From contig JAZDMW010000036.1 of NCBI GenBank assembly GCA_043800545.1, forward strand, positions 1-11,938: a stretch of 11,938 nucleotides of DNA, in the 5' to 3' direction. Shown here in pieces: positions 1 to 7,457 of the stretch (the stretch's first letter is position 1; every line of letters begins with the position of its first letter). Below the pieces are notes generated by a model. That model searched no databases. It had not been told where the DNA came from and was given only the letters and a program-made list of their open reading frames with translations. This stretch comes from 1-14-0-20-39-34 sp043800545. Lineage in GTDB: Bacteria > Patescibacteriota > Patescibacteriia > Magasanikbacterales > UBA922. A program made the position numbers and the translations under genes.

Positions 1-923
1 CTTTGAGGTTGTGCTTGTAAAAGCACAATCGGGCGGATATATTCACTCTTCAATTTTTTAGCCTCTTTCTCCAACTCATTTCTTTTTTCAATACCTCTTG
101 CGACAGAATCCTGCCACTGAGTAGCACTTTCCAAAACAATTGGGATCTTTACCATTTGTTCTTCTTTTAATTTTGAGGCTGAAATGTCTACCAAAATATT
201 ACTCCCTCCCCGTGGAGTGGCGGTGTATTCAATGATAAAGCAAGGATTTAAATCTTTAATAAAATCAATGGAAAGTTTAGTTTGAGTTTTGTGTCCCTCA
301 TCAATGACGATCAAGGGATTACTCATTTTAACAACATTTGCCAAAGAGTTAATAACCGTACCTTCCTCGTCTTTTTCCAAACCGTCGTCATTGTGCAAAT
401 TCTCAAAATGACTTAAAAGCGAACCGTTCTCTTGGTAAACTTTATATTTTGTTTGAATTTTTTTATCTTTTCTAAAAGCTTCTAAACTGGAGATAATAAT
501 ACAAAGGTTATCATCAACATCCTCCCTACGAATACGCAAAGCTTCTTCATTGGAAAATATACGCACACCATTTTGAAAAGCCTCATCCAAAGCTCGGCGA
601 TGTGGGTCGTTCTTGTCTTTAAATTTTTTGAGTGTTTGGGTTTTAATCGCTTCCGACGGCACAAACCACATCACAATACCTTTATCTAATTTATTAGCCA
701 AAGCGGTTTTCATTATCTCTTGGGTTGCGTGGCAAGCCACCATTGTTTTACCGCCACCAGTTGGGATCTTCACGCAAACAAAAGGAATTTCACCAAAAAA
801 ATCGGGATTATACGGTTTGTCGGTAATACCCATGAAAGCATACTTTGTTCCATGCTTTTGCAGTTCTTTTAAGTATTCTTTTAATGTTTCAATGGCCGAT
901 TGTTGATATTTTTTGAGTTCCAT
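1..923 (-). CDS. res: Type III restriction enzyme Res subunit, N-terminal part (runs off left edge)
   Basis: This is the helicase/translocase and nuclease subunit of a Type III restriction system, which works in complex with Mod to cut DNA. I translated it by hand from the ATG at 923; the frame stays open for 307 codons to the window edge. Superfamily 2 motifs are clear: Walker A PTGGGKT at residues 54-60, Walker B/motif II as DEGH at 208-211, and motif III as TATP at 234-237. The N-terminus (MELKKYQQ) is typical of Res. Family members are roughly 900-1000 residues, so about two thirds, including the C-terminal PD-(D/E)XK nuclease, lies outside. It starts 7 nt after the stop of the membrane-protein gene and is third in the mod operon. 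No internal stop or frameshift is seen in this part. Because Mod supplies DNA recognition, the broken mod upstream probably leaves Res idle. Confidence 0.93.
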   Translation of the reverse strand, partial: MELKKYQQSAIETLKEYLKELQKHGTKYAFMGITDKPYNPDFFGEIPFVCVKIPTGGGKTMVACHATQEIMKTALANKLDKGIVMWFVPSEAIKTQTLKKFKDKNDPHRRALDEAFQNGVRIFSNEEALRIRREDVDDNLCIIISSLEAFRKDKKIQTKYKVYQENGSLLSHFENLHNDDGLEKDEEGTVINSLANVVKMSNPLIVIDEGHKTQTKLSIDFIKDLNPCFIIEYTATPRGGSNILVDISASKLKEEQMVKIPIVLESATQWQDSVARGIEKRNELEKEAKKLKSEYIRPIVLLQAQPQ

Positions 924-930
924 ATATAGT

Positions 931-1527
931 TTATAGAATAATTAGGAAAAAACATAAAAAAACCAAGACACCCAAACTGCCACTTAAGAAAAATGCCCAA
1001 AATACTTTTTGTGCATTTTTTTTATCACTTGGTGTATATAATTTCTCCGGTTTTTTTACACAAGTCCATGAAAATAGGTCTTTTTTGTGTGCTTCAAACG
1101 CATTTTTAAAATATTTTCTTTCTTCTAGCTGACTCCCTATATCATTCCTCATGTTCGTTAACTCGGTCAAAGCTAAATAGTAAGTATTTGGTTTATTTTC
1201 TTTGATTATAAAGGCATGGTCAAGTTTTGTAAGACCCTTGATTAGTTCATCTTGGCTAAATACTTTTTCTTCTAAAAAAATAAAAATTATGCCGAGGAAA
1301 AAAGATGCACCTAAAGATAATAAACCAATTTTAAAAATAATATTGGAAGTGTAATCGCAAGATAGTGAATTGGATACAACTTCAACTGATAAAGAAGCTA
1401 GTGCCGCTCCAATAATACCCAAAAAAACTAAAATTAAATATTCAACAATATGTTTTTTTTCATCTCTACGCCGGCGTTCATTTTGTGCAAGGTATGTTTC
1501 GGCTTCTTGTGCAAATTTTTCATCCAT
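931..1527 (-). CDS. Three-TM membrane protein of unknown function between mod and res
   Basis: I do not recognise this 198-residue protein. Three hydrophobic segments are visible at about residues 27-48, 62-84 and 176-197. A charged N-terminus (arginine cluster at 18-21) comes before the first, and a polar, mostly helical domain (about 87-172) lies between the second and third. There is no signal peptide and no enzyme motif that I can see. The ATG is 3 nt after the mod stop (TAG-TGT-ATG), and the TAA is 7 nt before res, so all three are one transcription unit and probably translationally coupled. The layout of a helical soluble domain framed by TM helices loosely recalls small membrane effectors or sensors found near defence genes, but that is only analogy. 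It is intact. It could be an accessory factor of the R-M system or a passenger. Confidence 0.85.
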   Translation of the reverse strand: MDEKFAQEAETYLAQNERRRRDEKKHIVEYLILVFLGIIGAALASLSVEVVSNSLSCDYTSNIIFKIGLLSLGASFFLGIIFIFLEEKVFSQDELIKGLTKLDHAFIIKENKPNTYYLALTELTNMRNDIGSQLEERKYFKNAFEAHKKDLFSWTCVKKPEKLYTPSDKKNAQKVFWAFFLSGSLGVLVFLCFFLIIL

Positions 1528-1530
1528 ACA

Positions 1531-2975
1531 CTAATATACTTTAACCTCGTAAGGAATTTGTTTGAAAACGATATTATATTTTAATAGCTCATCCTCATCA
1601 AGATAGTTCTTATCGGCATAAACAATCTTTTTGTTTTCGGTTTTGCGAAGTTTGCTCAAAAAAGATTTGGTTAAAATATTTTTGTCTTTTTCTTTGTAAA
1701 TAAGATAAAATTCGGTGTCACTGTGTTCTCCGATAAAATTCTTTTCAATTTTATTCTTATCAATGTTGGTTTGAGTTTCAGTAAAGTAAATGTAAGTAGC
1801 AAATTGATTAAAATCGCAGGTTTCTTCAATTTGTCCATGTTCGTCAAATAAGGGTTTGTCTAATTCGCAATACTCAAAACCGTCTTTGTAACCATATTTT
1901 TCAGACACTCTTTTTATTCTTTCAACAGTTATTTTTTTTGCTATTTCATTTTCCAATTCAACTAGAATAAATTTTCTATTTCCACCATCTTTCATATTCA
2001 TATCTAAAACTGCATGTCCCGTTGTGCCAGAACCTGCAAAAGAATCTAAAATTATATCATCCTTATTAGTAGAAACTTTTATTAGGTATTCCATTAAACT
2101 AATGGGTTTAGGATTATCAAATTTAGTATCTGGAAGAAGTTCCTTTAAGAAAACTGTCGTGCTTTGAGCGTCAAAAACACCCCAATTGCTTTTGATTGCC
2201 ATGTTCTCATTTTTCATTTCTAGCATGAACTCTTTTTGCTTCGGAAGAGTATCTTTCCATAAAATGCGTCCCTCTTTTATCATCCTTTCCAATGATTTTT
2301 TTGAAAAGGCCCAAGTGTTTTTATACTCTCTGCCCGTATTTGGATCGACAATAGTAAATGCCTCCTCAATAGGTTTGACGGTGCTTTTTATATTGGACTC
2401 TCGCCAAGGCCCTCTAGGATCATTATCAGGATTTTTAAATTTACCTGATTCTTCTGTTCTCGCTTGACCCACAAACTTGAAGTCGAAATTTTTTTGATAC
2501 GCAATTATGTATTCATGCACATTAACTATCATGTTTTTTGGTGGAACACCCTTTGCGGATGATTTTTTATCCCAAATGATACTATCAATAAAATTCTTCT
2601 CGCCAAAGATTTCATCGCAAAGCATTTTCAGTGGAGCATGTTCGTTGTCGTCAATACTAATAAAGATGACTCCATCATCGCGAAGTAAATCTCTTAATAA
2701 TTTAAGTCTAGGATACATCATGCATAACCATTTATCATGCCTACATAAATCTTCTGATTGACCGCCCACAACCTTACCAAGCCATTTTTTAATCTTCGGG
2801 GAATTTACTTTATCGTTATAAACCCAACTCTCATTTCCAGATTATCACCATGAATGATAAGATTTTGTGAGTTGTCGCCGACAGAAGAGGATTTAACTTT
2901 GCGAAGTAGTCGGAAAGGGACTTCCTTGTCGTGGTTTACTACGGCTTCCTTGCCGATCCAGTTTAAAGTTGGCAT
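1531..2975 (-). pseudogene. mod: Type III DNA methyltransferase Mod, disrupted by a short deletion and frameshift
   Basis: Mod is the adenine methyltransferase and specificity subunit of a Type III R-M system. The gene starts at the ATG at 2975 (MPTLNWIGKEAVV, the usual N-terminus of this family) and reads 56 codons to a TAA at 2807-2805. The family sequence continues in another frame from about 2832 (ESWVYNDKV...), through HDKWLCMMYPRL and IFISIDDNE, to TAG at 1531. Between HGDNLE and ESWVYND, relatives carry about 25 residues that include motif IV, DPPYNTG; these are absent. Motif I, FAGSG, is intact near 2040-2026. The junction lies at GGAA (2838-2835). Adding about 76 bp would restore one frame of about 506 codons, a normal length. 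The body frame alone (from a GTG at 2769) would give 412 residues but has no credible start. The product should be inactive. Confidence 0.9.
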
Positions 2976-3012
2976 AGATATAATAAAATAGCGATCAAAA
3001 GATATCTCGTTT

Positions 3013-3041
3013 ATTATAGGCCTTTATCGCCTGGTAGTCAA
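3013..3041 (-). promoter_or_regulatory. Sigma-70-type promoter for the mod-res operon
   Basis: On the minus strand TTGACT (3041-3036) is followed by a 17-nt spacer and a perfect TATAAT (3018-3013). Transcription would start near 3006 and give a leader of about 30 nt before the mod ATG at 2975. No Shine-Dalgarno sequence is evident in that leader. The promoter lies just downstream of the terminator at 3057-3087, which fits an independently transcribed R-M unit. Confidence 0.75.
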
Positions 3042-3056
3042 TCAAAAAATATGGTT

Positions 3057-3087
3057 AAAAAATACCCGTTTTTATCAGGTATTTTTT
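3057..3087. terminator. Bidirectional hairpin terminator
   Basis: A perfect 10-bp inverted repeat, AAAAAATACC (3057-3066) and GGTATTTTTT (3078-3087), encloses an 11-nt loop. The stem ends in a U-run on either strand. It lies 6 nt past the stop of the 92-residue coiled-coil gene on the minus strand. It therefore probably ends that transcript and insulates the R-M promoter just downstream. Confidence 0.75.
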
Positions 3088-3093
3088 ATTGCT

Positions 3094-3372
3094 TTATTCT
3101 AGTCTCTTGATTATGTTAGCATGATAATCTGCAAGTTTATCTTCAATATAACTTTTTATTTTATATTCATGTTCAGCAATGATCGGTCGTACTTCTTCCT
3201 GTATAAGAGGTCGTACCTCTTCTTGTATTTTTGTTGACACGATACTCCCAACTTCATCTCGAATCTGATTAGAAATCATATCACTTAATTTTGGTAACAA
3301 AATACTATCAGTGTATTCTAGGAGTACACCTAACGTAACTGGTTTTTTGAGTTCTTCTTCTCGCATTTCCAT
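3094..3372 (-). CDS. Small coiled-coil protein, hypothetical (CPR-like)
   Basis: A 92-residue acidic/basic heptad-rich protein with no TM segment and no catalytic motif. Residues 9-30 (KKPVTLGVLLEYTDSILLPKL) look like the conserved opening of short coiled-coil proteins that I recall as common in Patescibacteria. The rest (about 30-92) is predicted to be continuous helix and ends YIEDKLADYHANIIKRLE. An eight-residue tandem repeat (IQEEVRPL/IQEEVRPI, residues 49-64) extends the helix. The ATG at 3372 is chosen because it lies just downstream of a good -10 box; M3 is a possible alternative. It has its own promoter and a terminator, so it is a single-gene unit between the sugar operon and the R-M operon. 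Its function is unknown; it may be structural or an oligomerising partner. Confidence 0.7.
   Translation of the reverse strand: MEMREEELKKPVTLGVLLEYTDSILLPKLSDMISNQIRDEVGSIVSTKIQEEVRPLIQEEVRPIIAEHEYKIKSYIEDKLADYHANIIKRLE
3181..3228 (-). repeat. Imperfect 24-nt tandem duplication inside the coiled-coil gene
   Basis: Two adjacent 24-nt units (3205-3228 and 3181-3204) match at 19 of 24 positions and encode IQEEVRPL and IQEEVRPI. Because the unit is a multiple of three, copy-number change would lengthen or shorten the helix without shifting the frame. Confidence 0.7.
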
Positions 3373-3380
3373 ATGGAATA

Positions 3381-3409
3381 ATTATAATACATTTTTCCAG
3401 ATTGTTCAA
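3381..3409 (-). promoter_or_regulatory. Promoter of the coiled-coil gene, near-leaderless
   Basis: TTGAAC (3409-3404), a 17-nt spacer and a perfect TATAAT (3386-3381) precede the ATG at 3372 by only 8 nt. The predicted start of transcription therefore falls on or within a few bases of the start codon, giving a leaderless or almost leaderless mRNA. The -35 box begins right after the stop codon of the upstream rmlA-like gene. No hairpin terminator is visible between that stop and this promoter, so readthrough from the sugar operon is also possible. Confidence 0.6.
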
Positions 3410-4507
3410 TTATAACTCAATATATGTTTTATCTCCAATTATCATTTCTCTTCCTTCTTCCGTGCCAACATCTGGTTTTTGTACAATGCTAACATTTTTT
3501 CCAATAATACTTCCAGTAATATGCATTGGAATAGACAGGACACTATTTTCTAAAATAATACTATTAGAAATTTTTGCTTTTTGTATTTCTACTCCACTCC
3601 CCAATGTAACATCAGGGCCAAGAGTACAATCGTTCAAAACACAATTCTCCCCAATAATAACAGGTCCAGTAATATGTACATTCTCTAAAATTCTTGTACC
3701 TACCCCAATATGTACTTTTCCTTCAACACTTGAGGTATTTCCAATGTGTGAATATTGTATATAGTCTTTTTCTGGAATATTTTCTAACAACAATTTGCTC
3801 GCAAGGAGTAAATCATTGGATTTCCCCGTATCTTTCCACCATCCTGTAATTTCTTTATATCCAACAGAAAGACCACGTTTAAGAAAATCAGAATGAATAC
3901 TGGATATTTCATACTCTCCACGTGCACTGGGTTGTATATTTTTGTAAGATTCAAAAAATACTTTTGGTCCATACAAATAAATTCCTGTAACTGCAAAATT
4001 ATTTGGAGGATTCACAGGTTTTTCCAATACATCAATCAATTTTGTACCAGATTCATCAAACACGGGTACTCCAAAACGTTCTGGATCAGGAACTTCGGAC
4101 AATGCAAGCATACAATCATGTCCGCCTTCATTAAATTTTTGTATGATTTCGCGTAAACTTCCAAGAAGAATATTATCTGAGAGATAAAACATAAATGGAT
4201 CATCTCCAATAAACTGTTTTGCTTCATTTACCACATGTGCAATACCCTGTGGTCCACCTGTTTGTTCAAAATACTGAATTTTTATACCCCAATGTCCCCC
4301 ATCTCCAATATGTTTTTGAAGTTCAGTTTCTCCCGGATTCACATTAATATATATTTCACGTATTCCAGACTCTACTGCCTTTTCTATAGCATGAAAAATC
4401 ATTGGCTTATTTGCTAATGGCAATAAATGTTTGTTAATCGTTGTTGTGATTGGATGCAATCGTGTAGCACGACCACCTCCGGTCAAAATTGCTTTTCTAA
4501 TTTCCAT
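3410..4507 (-). CDS. rmlA: Glucose-1-phosphate thymidylyltransferase-like sugar nucleotidyltransferase, long form
   Basis: Catalyses the NTP-dependent activation of a sugar 1-phosphate, most likely dTTP + glucose-1-P to dTDP-glucose, the first step for dTDP-6-deoxyhexoses. Residues 1-240 form the GT-A-like nucleotidyltransferase domain. It shows the P-loop GGGRATRLHP at 10-19 (the usual G of GTRL is A), NKHLLPLANKP at 25-35, the metal aspartate in LSDN (D111), EKP at 162-164, and WKDTG at 224-228 with a second metal aspartate, D226. Residues about 255-345 are hexapeptide repeats (IIGENCV, IIGKNVS) of a left-handed beta-helix. Short RmlA enzymes lack this; long forms have it. The start is 4 nt after the preceding stop, with TGGTGG 7 nt upstream. 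It is the last gene of the operon. The rmlB partner supports the dTDP-glucose role, but another nucleotide or sugar is possible. Confidence 0.85.
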   Translation of the reverse strand: MEIRKAILTGGGRATRLHPITTTINKHLLPLANKPMIFHAIEKAVESGIREIYINVNPGETELQKHIGDGGHWGIKIQYFEQTGGPQGIAHVVNEAKQFIGDDPFMFYLSDNILLGSLREIIQKFNEGGHDCMLALSEVPDPERFGVPVFDESGTKLIDVLEKPVNPPNNFAVTGIYLYGPKVFFESYKNIQPSARGEYEISSIHSDFLKRGLSVGYKEITGWWKDTGKSNDLLLASKLLLENIPEKDYIQYSHIGNTSSVEGKVHIGVGTRILENVHITGPVIIGENCVLNDCTLGPDVTLGSGVEIQKAKISNSIILENSVLSIPMHITGSIIGKNVSIVQKPDVGTEEGREMIIGDKTYIEL

Positions 4508-4511
4508 ATAT

Positions 4512-5615
4512 TTACCACCAAATAAATCCTCTTACTATAATCTTGTAATACCATTTCATAACAGGATTTGCAAGATTCTTCACCAATGGGGTGTCCACTG
4601 ATGAATCCTGGAAATATATACCAGTTGAAGAATGTTCAAGAAGTTCTCTATCTCCAATAACACGAATACTCTGTATCTTTTTTCTTTTTTCTAACCAAAA
4701 TTTCCAATTCTCTTTTTTCATCCAATACTTGTATACTTCCAAGCGTTTATCTGCATATCCATTTTTCCAGCTAAAAAACCAAAGCCCAATTTCGAGTGGG
4801 AGTGCAATTGGAAGCAACAGAAGAAGTGTCGGCCAGCGGAAAAACATCAGCATCACGGCATGGCGATTTCTTTCCATATAGTAAAACTTGGAAATACTTC
4901 GTGAGAATTGGTACTGATGATAGAAAATAGAATCACGTACTAATACAGAACGGTATCCTGCCATACGAAGTCTCATCCCCCATTCCAAATCTTCATGATA
5001 CATAAAAAATCCAACTGACCAGGCTCCAAACTTTTTTATAAGATCCGCACGGACAAGCAAAGCAGCTCCACTTGGATAATCAATGTCTTTTATTGCTAGG
5101 AGTTGTAAATTCTTGTATGGAGTTTTATATTCATTACAAAAACCAAAACCAAGATAGTGAAATGAATTTCCTGCGCTATTTACCAAATCTGTTTCTGGAT
5201 ACAAGAGCATGAGAGATTGTGCTGCACCAATTGTTTTATCTGCCTCCATGGTTTCTGCAAGTGGTTCAAGAGCATTTGAAGCAAAAAAACCATCATTATT
5301 ATGGAAAAATACATAATCAAAACCATGTTCAACTGCCCATTCTGCCCCCTTATTATTTCCTTCCGCAAAACCAATGTTTGTGGTATTTGCAATAATGGTC
5401 GTATGTGGTATTTCTTTCCCAGACAAAGGCATTACTGTGTCTTCAATATAATGGACAAAAGAACCTTCTGTATCATGGGGGTTACTGACAACAATAAACT
5501 CAATTTTATCCTTTGGATAGGATAATTTTTTGAGTGAAGACACAACGCTATCAATGTACGACTCATTATGGTAGTACAAAAGATAGACAATCGCAATTCT
5601 AGGATACTCTTTCAT
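4512..5615 (-). CDS. GT2 family glycosyltransferase with C-terminal membrane segment
   Basis: A 367-residue inverting GT-A glycosyltransferase, probably adding a sugar to a lipid-linked glycan on the cytoplasmic side of the membrane. The N-terminal nucleotide-binding strand is RIAIVYLLYYHNESY (6-20) and NIGFAEGNNKG follows at 80-90. The usual DXD-type site is NND (106-108), a variant of the NPD seen in the neighbours. The catalytic-base motif is HEDLEWG (207-213). Residues about 258-283 are a hydrophobic, Trp-rich segment that should insert in or lie on the membrane, followed by a basic tail. The ATG at 5615 overlaps the preceding glycosyltransferase by 17 nt, so translation is likely coupled. 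It ends in Trp-Trp, encoded by the TGGTGG that sits before the rmlA-like start. Donor and acceptor cannot be read from sequence; a rhamnosyltransferase role is suggested by context. Confidence 0.88.
   Translation of the reverse strand: MKEYPRIAIVYLLYYHNESYIDSVVSSLKKLSYPKDKIEFIVVSNPHDTEGSFVHYIEDTVMPLSGKEIPHTTIIANTTNIGFAEGNNKGAEWAVEHGFDYVFFHNNDGFFASNALEPLAETMEADKTIGAAQSLMLLYPETDLVNSAGNSFHYLGFGFCNEYKTPYKNLQLLAIKDIDYPSGAALLVRADLIKKFGAWSVGFFMYHEDLEWGMRLRMAGYRSVLVRDSIFYHQYQFSRSISKFYYMERNRHAVMLMFFRWPTLLLLLPIALPLEIGLWFFSWKNGYADKRLEVYKYWMKKENWKFWLEKRKKIQSIRVIGDRELLEHSSTGIYFQDSSVDTPLVKNLANPVMKWYYKIIVRGFIWW
4515..4520 (-). promoter_or_regulatory. SD-like TGGTGG before the rmlA-like start
   Basis: TGGTGG lies exactly 7 nt upstream of the ATG at 4507, within the last two sense codons (Trp-Trp) of the upstream glycosyltransferase. 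An identical element at identical spacing lies upstream of the 6432 start. It has only partial complementarity to a CCUCC anti-SD, so its function is tentative. Confidence 0.35.
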
Positions 5616-6432
5616 AATATTTTTTTACTCCATGCCACTTTAAGATAAATTTTATCCAACTGGTGATATGAATACGAGCCAATCTATTTTTTAATAATGC
5701 ACGGAATACTCCCGGTACTTTTGCTGAACCTCTTCCATGTGTATGGGTAAGTACTATATCATGTACATAATATACTGCCCAATTTTTCTCCCACATGGAC
5801 AATGACCAATCGATATCCTCATAATACATGAAATATCTTTCATCGAACATCCCAACCTGTTCAATTGCTTCTTTTCTTACAAACATGGCGGAGCCCATAA
5901 TTGCATCAACGGGGATAGTACGCAAATGATCATAATCTTTCATATGATGATAGGCTACTTTCTTTTTTCCCCATTTTGTTTGTCCCAATTTTGTACGTTG
6001 AAAAAATGGTTGAAAAATTGAAGGATATCTCCAACATGAATATTGGAGTGAACCGTCTGGATAAACAATTTTAGGGCCAACCATACCAACATATTGATGA
6101 TTTTCCATAAAATTATACAGTCGTGTTATGGTATTTTCTCCATCATGAAGAAGAGCATCTGGATTGAGTGCAAAATAATATTTTGCATCGGTAGACTGCA
6201 TACCAATATTCTGTGCTTTTCCAAATCCAACATTTATTTCTTGTGGAATACAATGTACCTGTGGAAATTCTTTTTTTATATATTCAACACTTCCATCATC
6301 CGAGTTATTATCTACCACAGTAACTTGTACATCAAAAGGACACTGCAAAATTTCCTTATACAATGTTTTTAGACAAGTAAATATCTCATCCTTCATGTTG
6401 TAGTTAACAATCACGATATTTATATCTTTCAT
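5599..6432 (-). CDS. GT2 family glycosyltransferase, WbbL/rhamnosyltransferase-like
   Basis: A 277-residue GT-A glycosyltransferase of the WbbL-like kind, which usually uses dTDP-rhamnose as donor. Visible motifs are INIVIVNYN at 4-12, VVDNNSDD at 39-46 (nucleotide binding), NVGFGKAQNIG at 67-77, NPD at 90-92 (metal/nucleotide site) and YYEDIDWS at 203-210 with the likely catalytic acidic residues E205/D206. HTHGRGS at about 230-236 is a typical post-catalytic segment. The length is normal for the family. The start is 1 nt after the previous stop (TAG-T-ATG), preceded by TGGTGG at 7 nt. The end overlaps the next gene by 17 nt. With three similar genes on either side it forms an assembly set for a surface polymer. 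The exact linkage is unknown. Confidence 0.9.
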   Translation of the reverse strand: MKDINIVIVNYNMKDEIFTCLKTLYKEILQCPFDVQVTVVDNNSDDGSVEYIKKEFPQVHCIPQEINVGFGKAQNIGMQSTDAKYYFALNPDALLHDGENTITRLYNFMENHQYVGMVGPKIVYPDGSLQYSCWRYPSIFQPFFQRTKLGQTKWGKKKVAYHHMKDYDHLRTIPVDAIMGSAMFVRKEAIEQVGMFDERYFMYYEDIDWSLSMWEKNWAVYYVHDIVLTHTHGRGSAKVPGVFRALLKNRLARIHITSWIKFILKWHGVKKYYERVS

Positions 6433-6433
6433 A

Positions 6434-7456
6434 CTATTTCCACCACTTTCTCATTTCTTTATATGATACTTTTTTATTCTTTTGAATAGCTTTTCTTCGT
6501 TTCCAAATAATACCCCTCAGCTTCCATATCTCAAGAAGACCTTTCAAGGGCTTCCTCTCAAAGAAGAGAAACCAGAAGAACTTCCTTAATTCATACCATT
6601 TTATTGGAAAAAAATCAAGTATGAGGTTCTGCCAGTACTCATTTTTCATGAGATTCATCAGGTGATTTTTATAACTATGATATTTCACCCACTCCTTCTG
6701 ATCCTTCTTGTTTTTGAGTGTAGAGCGAGTACCCAGCTCCTTTGGACCTGCCCCAGTTCTATCATGATATGCTACTGCATCAAGGAGAATAACACTCCTG
6801 TGGCCCCTACTCTGAAGCCGGAATGCCACATCCACATCTTCTTTATATGAATGATAATTCTCATCAAAAATGGTTCCATCCTCAAACTCAATATCCTGAA
6901 GTGCACTTCTACGAAACATTGGGAATGCTCCAGAGAGACCAAATACCTCAAGTGTATTTTCTTTGAAATTCATTTTTATTTCTTCCCAATTCTGTTTCGT
7001 GTATTGCTCAACAACTCTTCTATTCCGGAATACCTTGAGTCCGAGTGCATCAACATCATGAGTGAACTGCTTATTGAGAAAATCCCAACGCATCAGACGA
7101 GGAGAAACTCCTGCTACAGCATTGTTATTTTCTAAATACTTCACCATTTTTTCTAAACAATCTGGTTCAAGATACATATCCTGATTGAGGAAAAGTACAT
7201 ATTCACTCTCATGTTTTTTATACAATACATTATGTCCACCAGCAAATCCTTTATTGTCTTTTTCTTCTAACAAAGTATATGGAAATGAAGCATTTTCTAA
7301 TTCTTTTTTTATTTTCTCAACCGTATTGTCATCCGAAGCATTATCCAATATACAAAGTTTCCAATCAGTATATGTTTGTTTTTTGAGGGATTCAAAAAGA
7401 AAAGGAATATATTTTTCTCCATTCCAAGTAACCAGTTGTACAACAAGTTTATTCAT
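6434..7456 (-). CDS. GT2 family glycosyltransferase
   Basis: A 340-residue GT-A glycosyltransferase. The N-terminal domain has KLVVQLVTWNGEKYI (3-17), ILDNASDD at 36-43, NKGFAGGHNVL at 68-78, the metal-site motif NQD at 91-93 (in place of NPD), and YKEDVDVAFRL at 204-214 carrying the catalytic acidic pair E206/D207. HDRTGAG (231-237) follows, as in WbbL-like enzymes. The C-terminal 80 residues are rich in Trp, Phe, Lys and Arg and look like an amphipathic membrane-binding region without a clear TM helix. The ATG at 7456 is 1 nt beyond the upstream stop (TAG-T-ATG). It ends WWK, the two Trp codons giving the TGGTGG in front of the next start. Cytoplasmic membrane face; substrate unknown. Confidence 0.9.
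   Translation of the reverse strand: MNKLVVQLVTWNGEKYIPFLFESLKKQTYTDWKLCILDNASDDNTVEKIKKELENASFPYTLLEEKDNKGFAGGHNVLYKKHESEYVLFLNQDMYLEPDCLEKMVKYLENNNAVAGVSPRLMRWDFLNKQFTHDVDALGLKVFRNRRVVEQYTKQNWEEIKMNFKENTLEVFGLSGAFPMFRRSALQDIEFEDGTIFDENYHSYKEDVDVAFRLQSRGHRSVILLDAVAYHDRTGAGPKELGTRSTLKNKKDQKEWVKYHSYKNHLMNLMKNEYWQNLILDFFPIKWYELRKFFWFLFFERKPLKGLLEIWKLRGIIWKRRKAIQKNKKVSYKEMRKWWK
6440..6445 (-). promoter_or_regulatory. SD-like TGGTGG before the 5599-6432 glycosyltransferase
   Basis: TGGTGG followed by AAATAGT and then ATG (6432). The element lies within the Trp-Trp codons at the end of the upstream gene and matches the one at 4515-4520 in sequence and in its 7-nt spacing. A weak ribosome-binding role is inferred. 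Confidence 0.35.
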
Positions 7457-7457
7457 A

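Noticed and set aside
613..906. A 97-codon plus-strand open frame.
   Set aside because: It is antisense to the res helicase domain, where the minus frame has clear SF2 motifs.
1531..2769. A 412-residue methyltransferase starting at a GTG at 2769.
   Set aside because: The frame matches the Mod family well upstream of 2769 (back to 2832), so the GTG is an internal Val codon. The true start is the ATG at 2975 in another frame.
2830..2840. Phase variation of mod by a simple sequence repeat at the frame break.
   Set aside because: No mono- to tetranucleotide tract of useful length lies there. The loss of about 25 family residues points to a deletion rather than repeat slippage.
3402..3764. A 120-codon plus-strand open frame.
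   Set aside because: It is antisense to the hexapeptide-repeat region of the rmlA-like gene, where periodic Ile/Val codons give Pro/Ile-rich open antisense frames.
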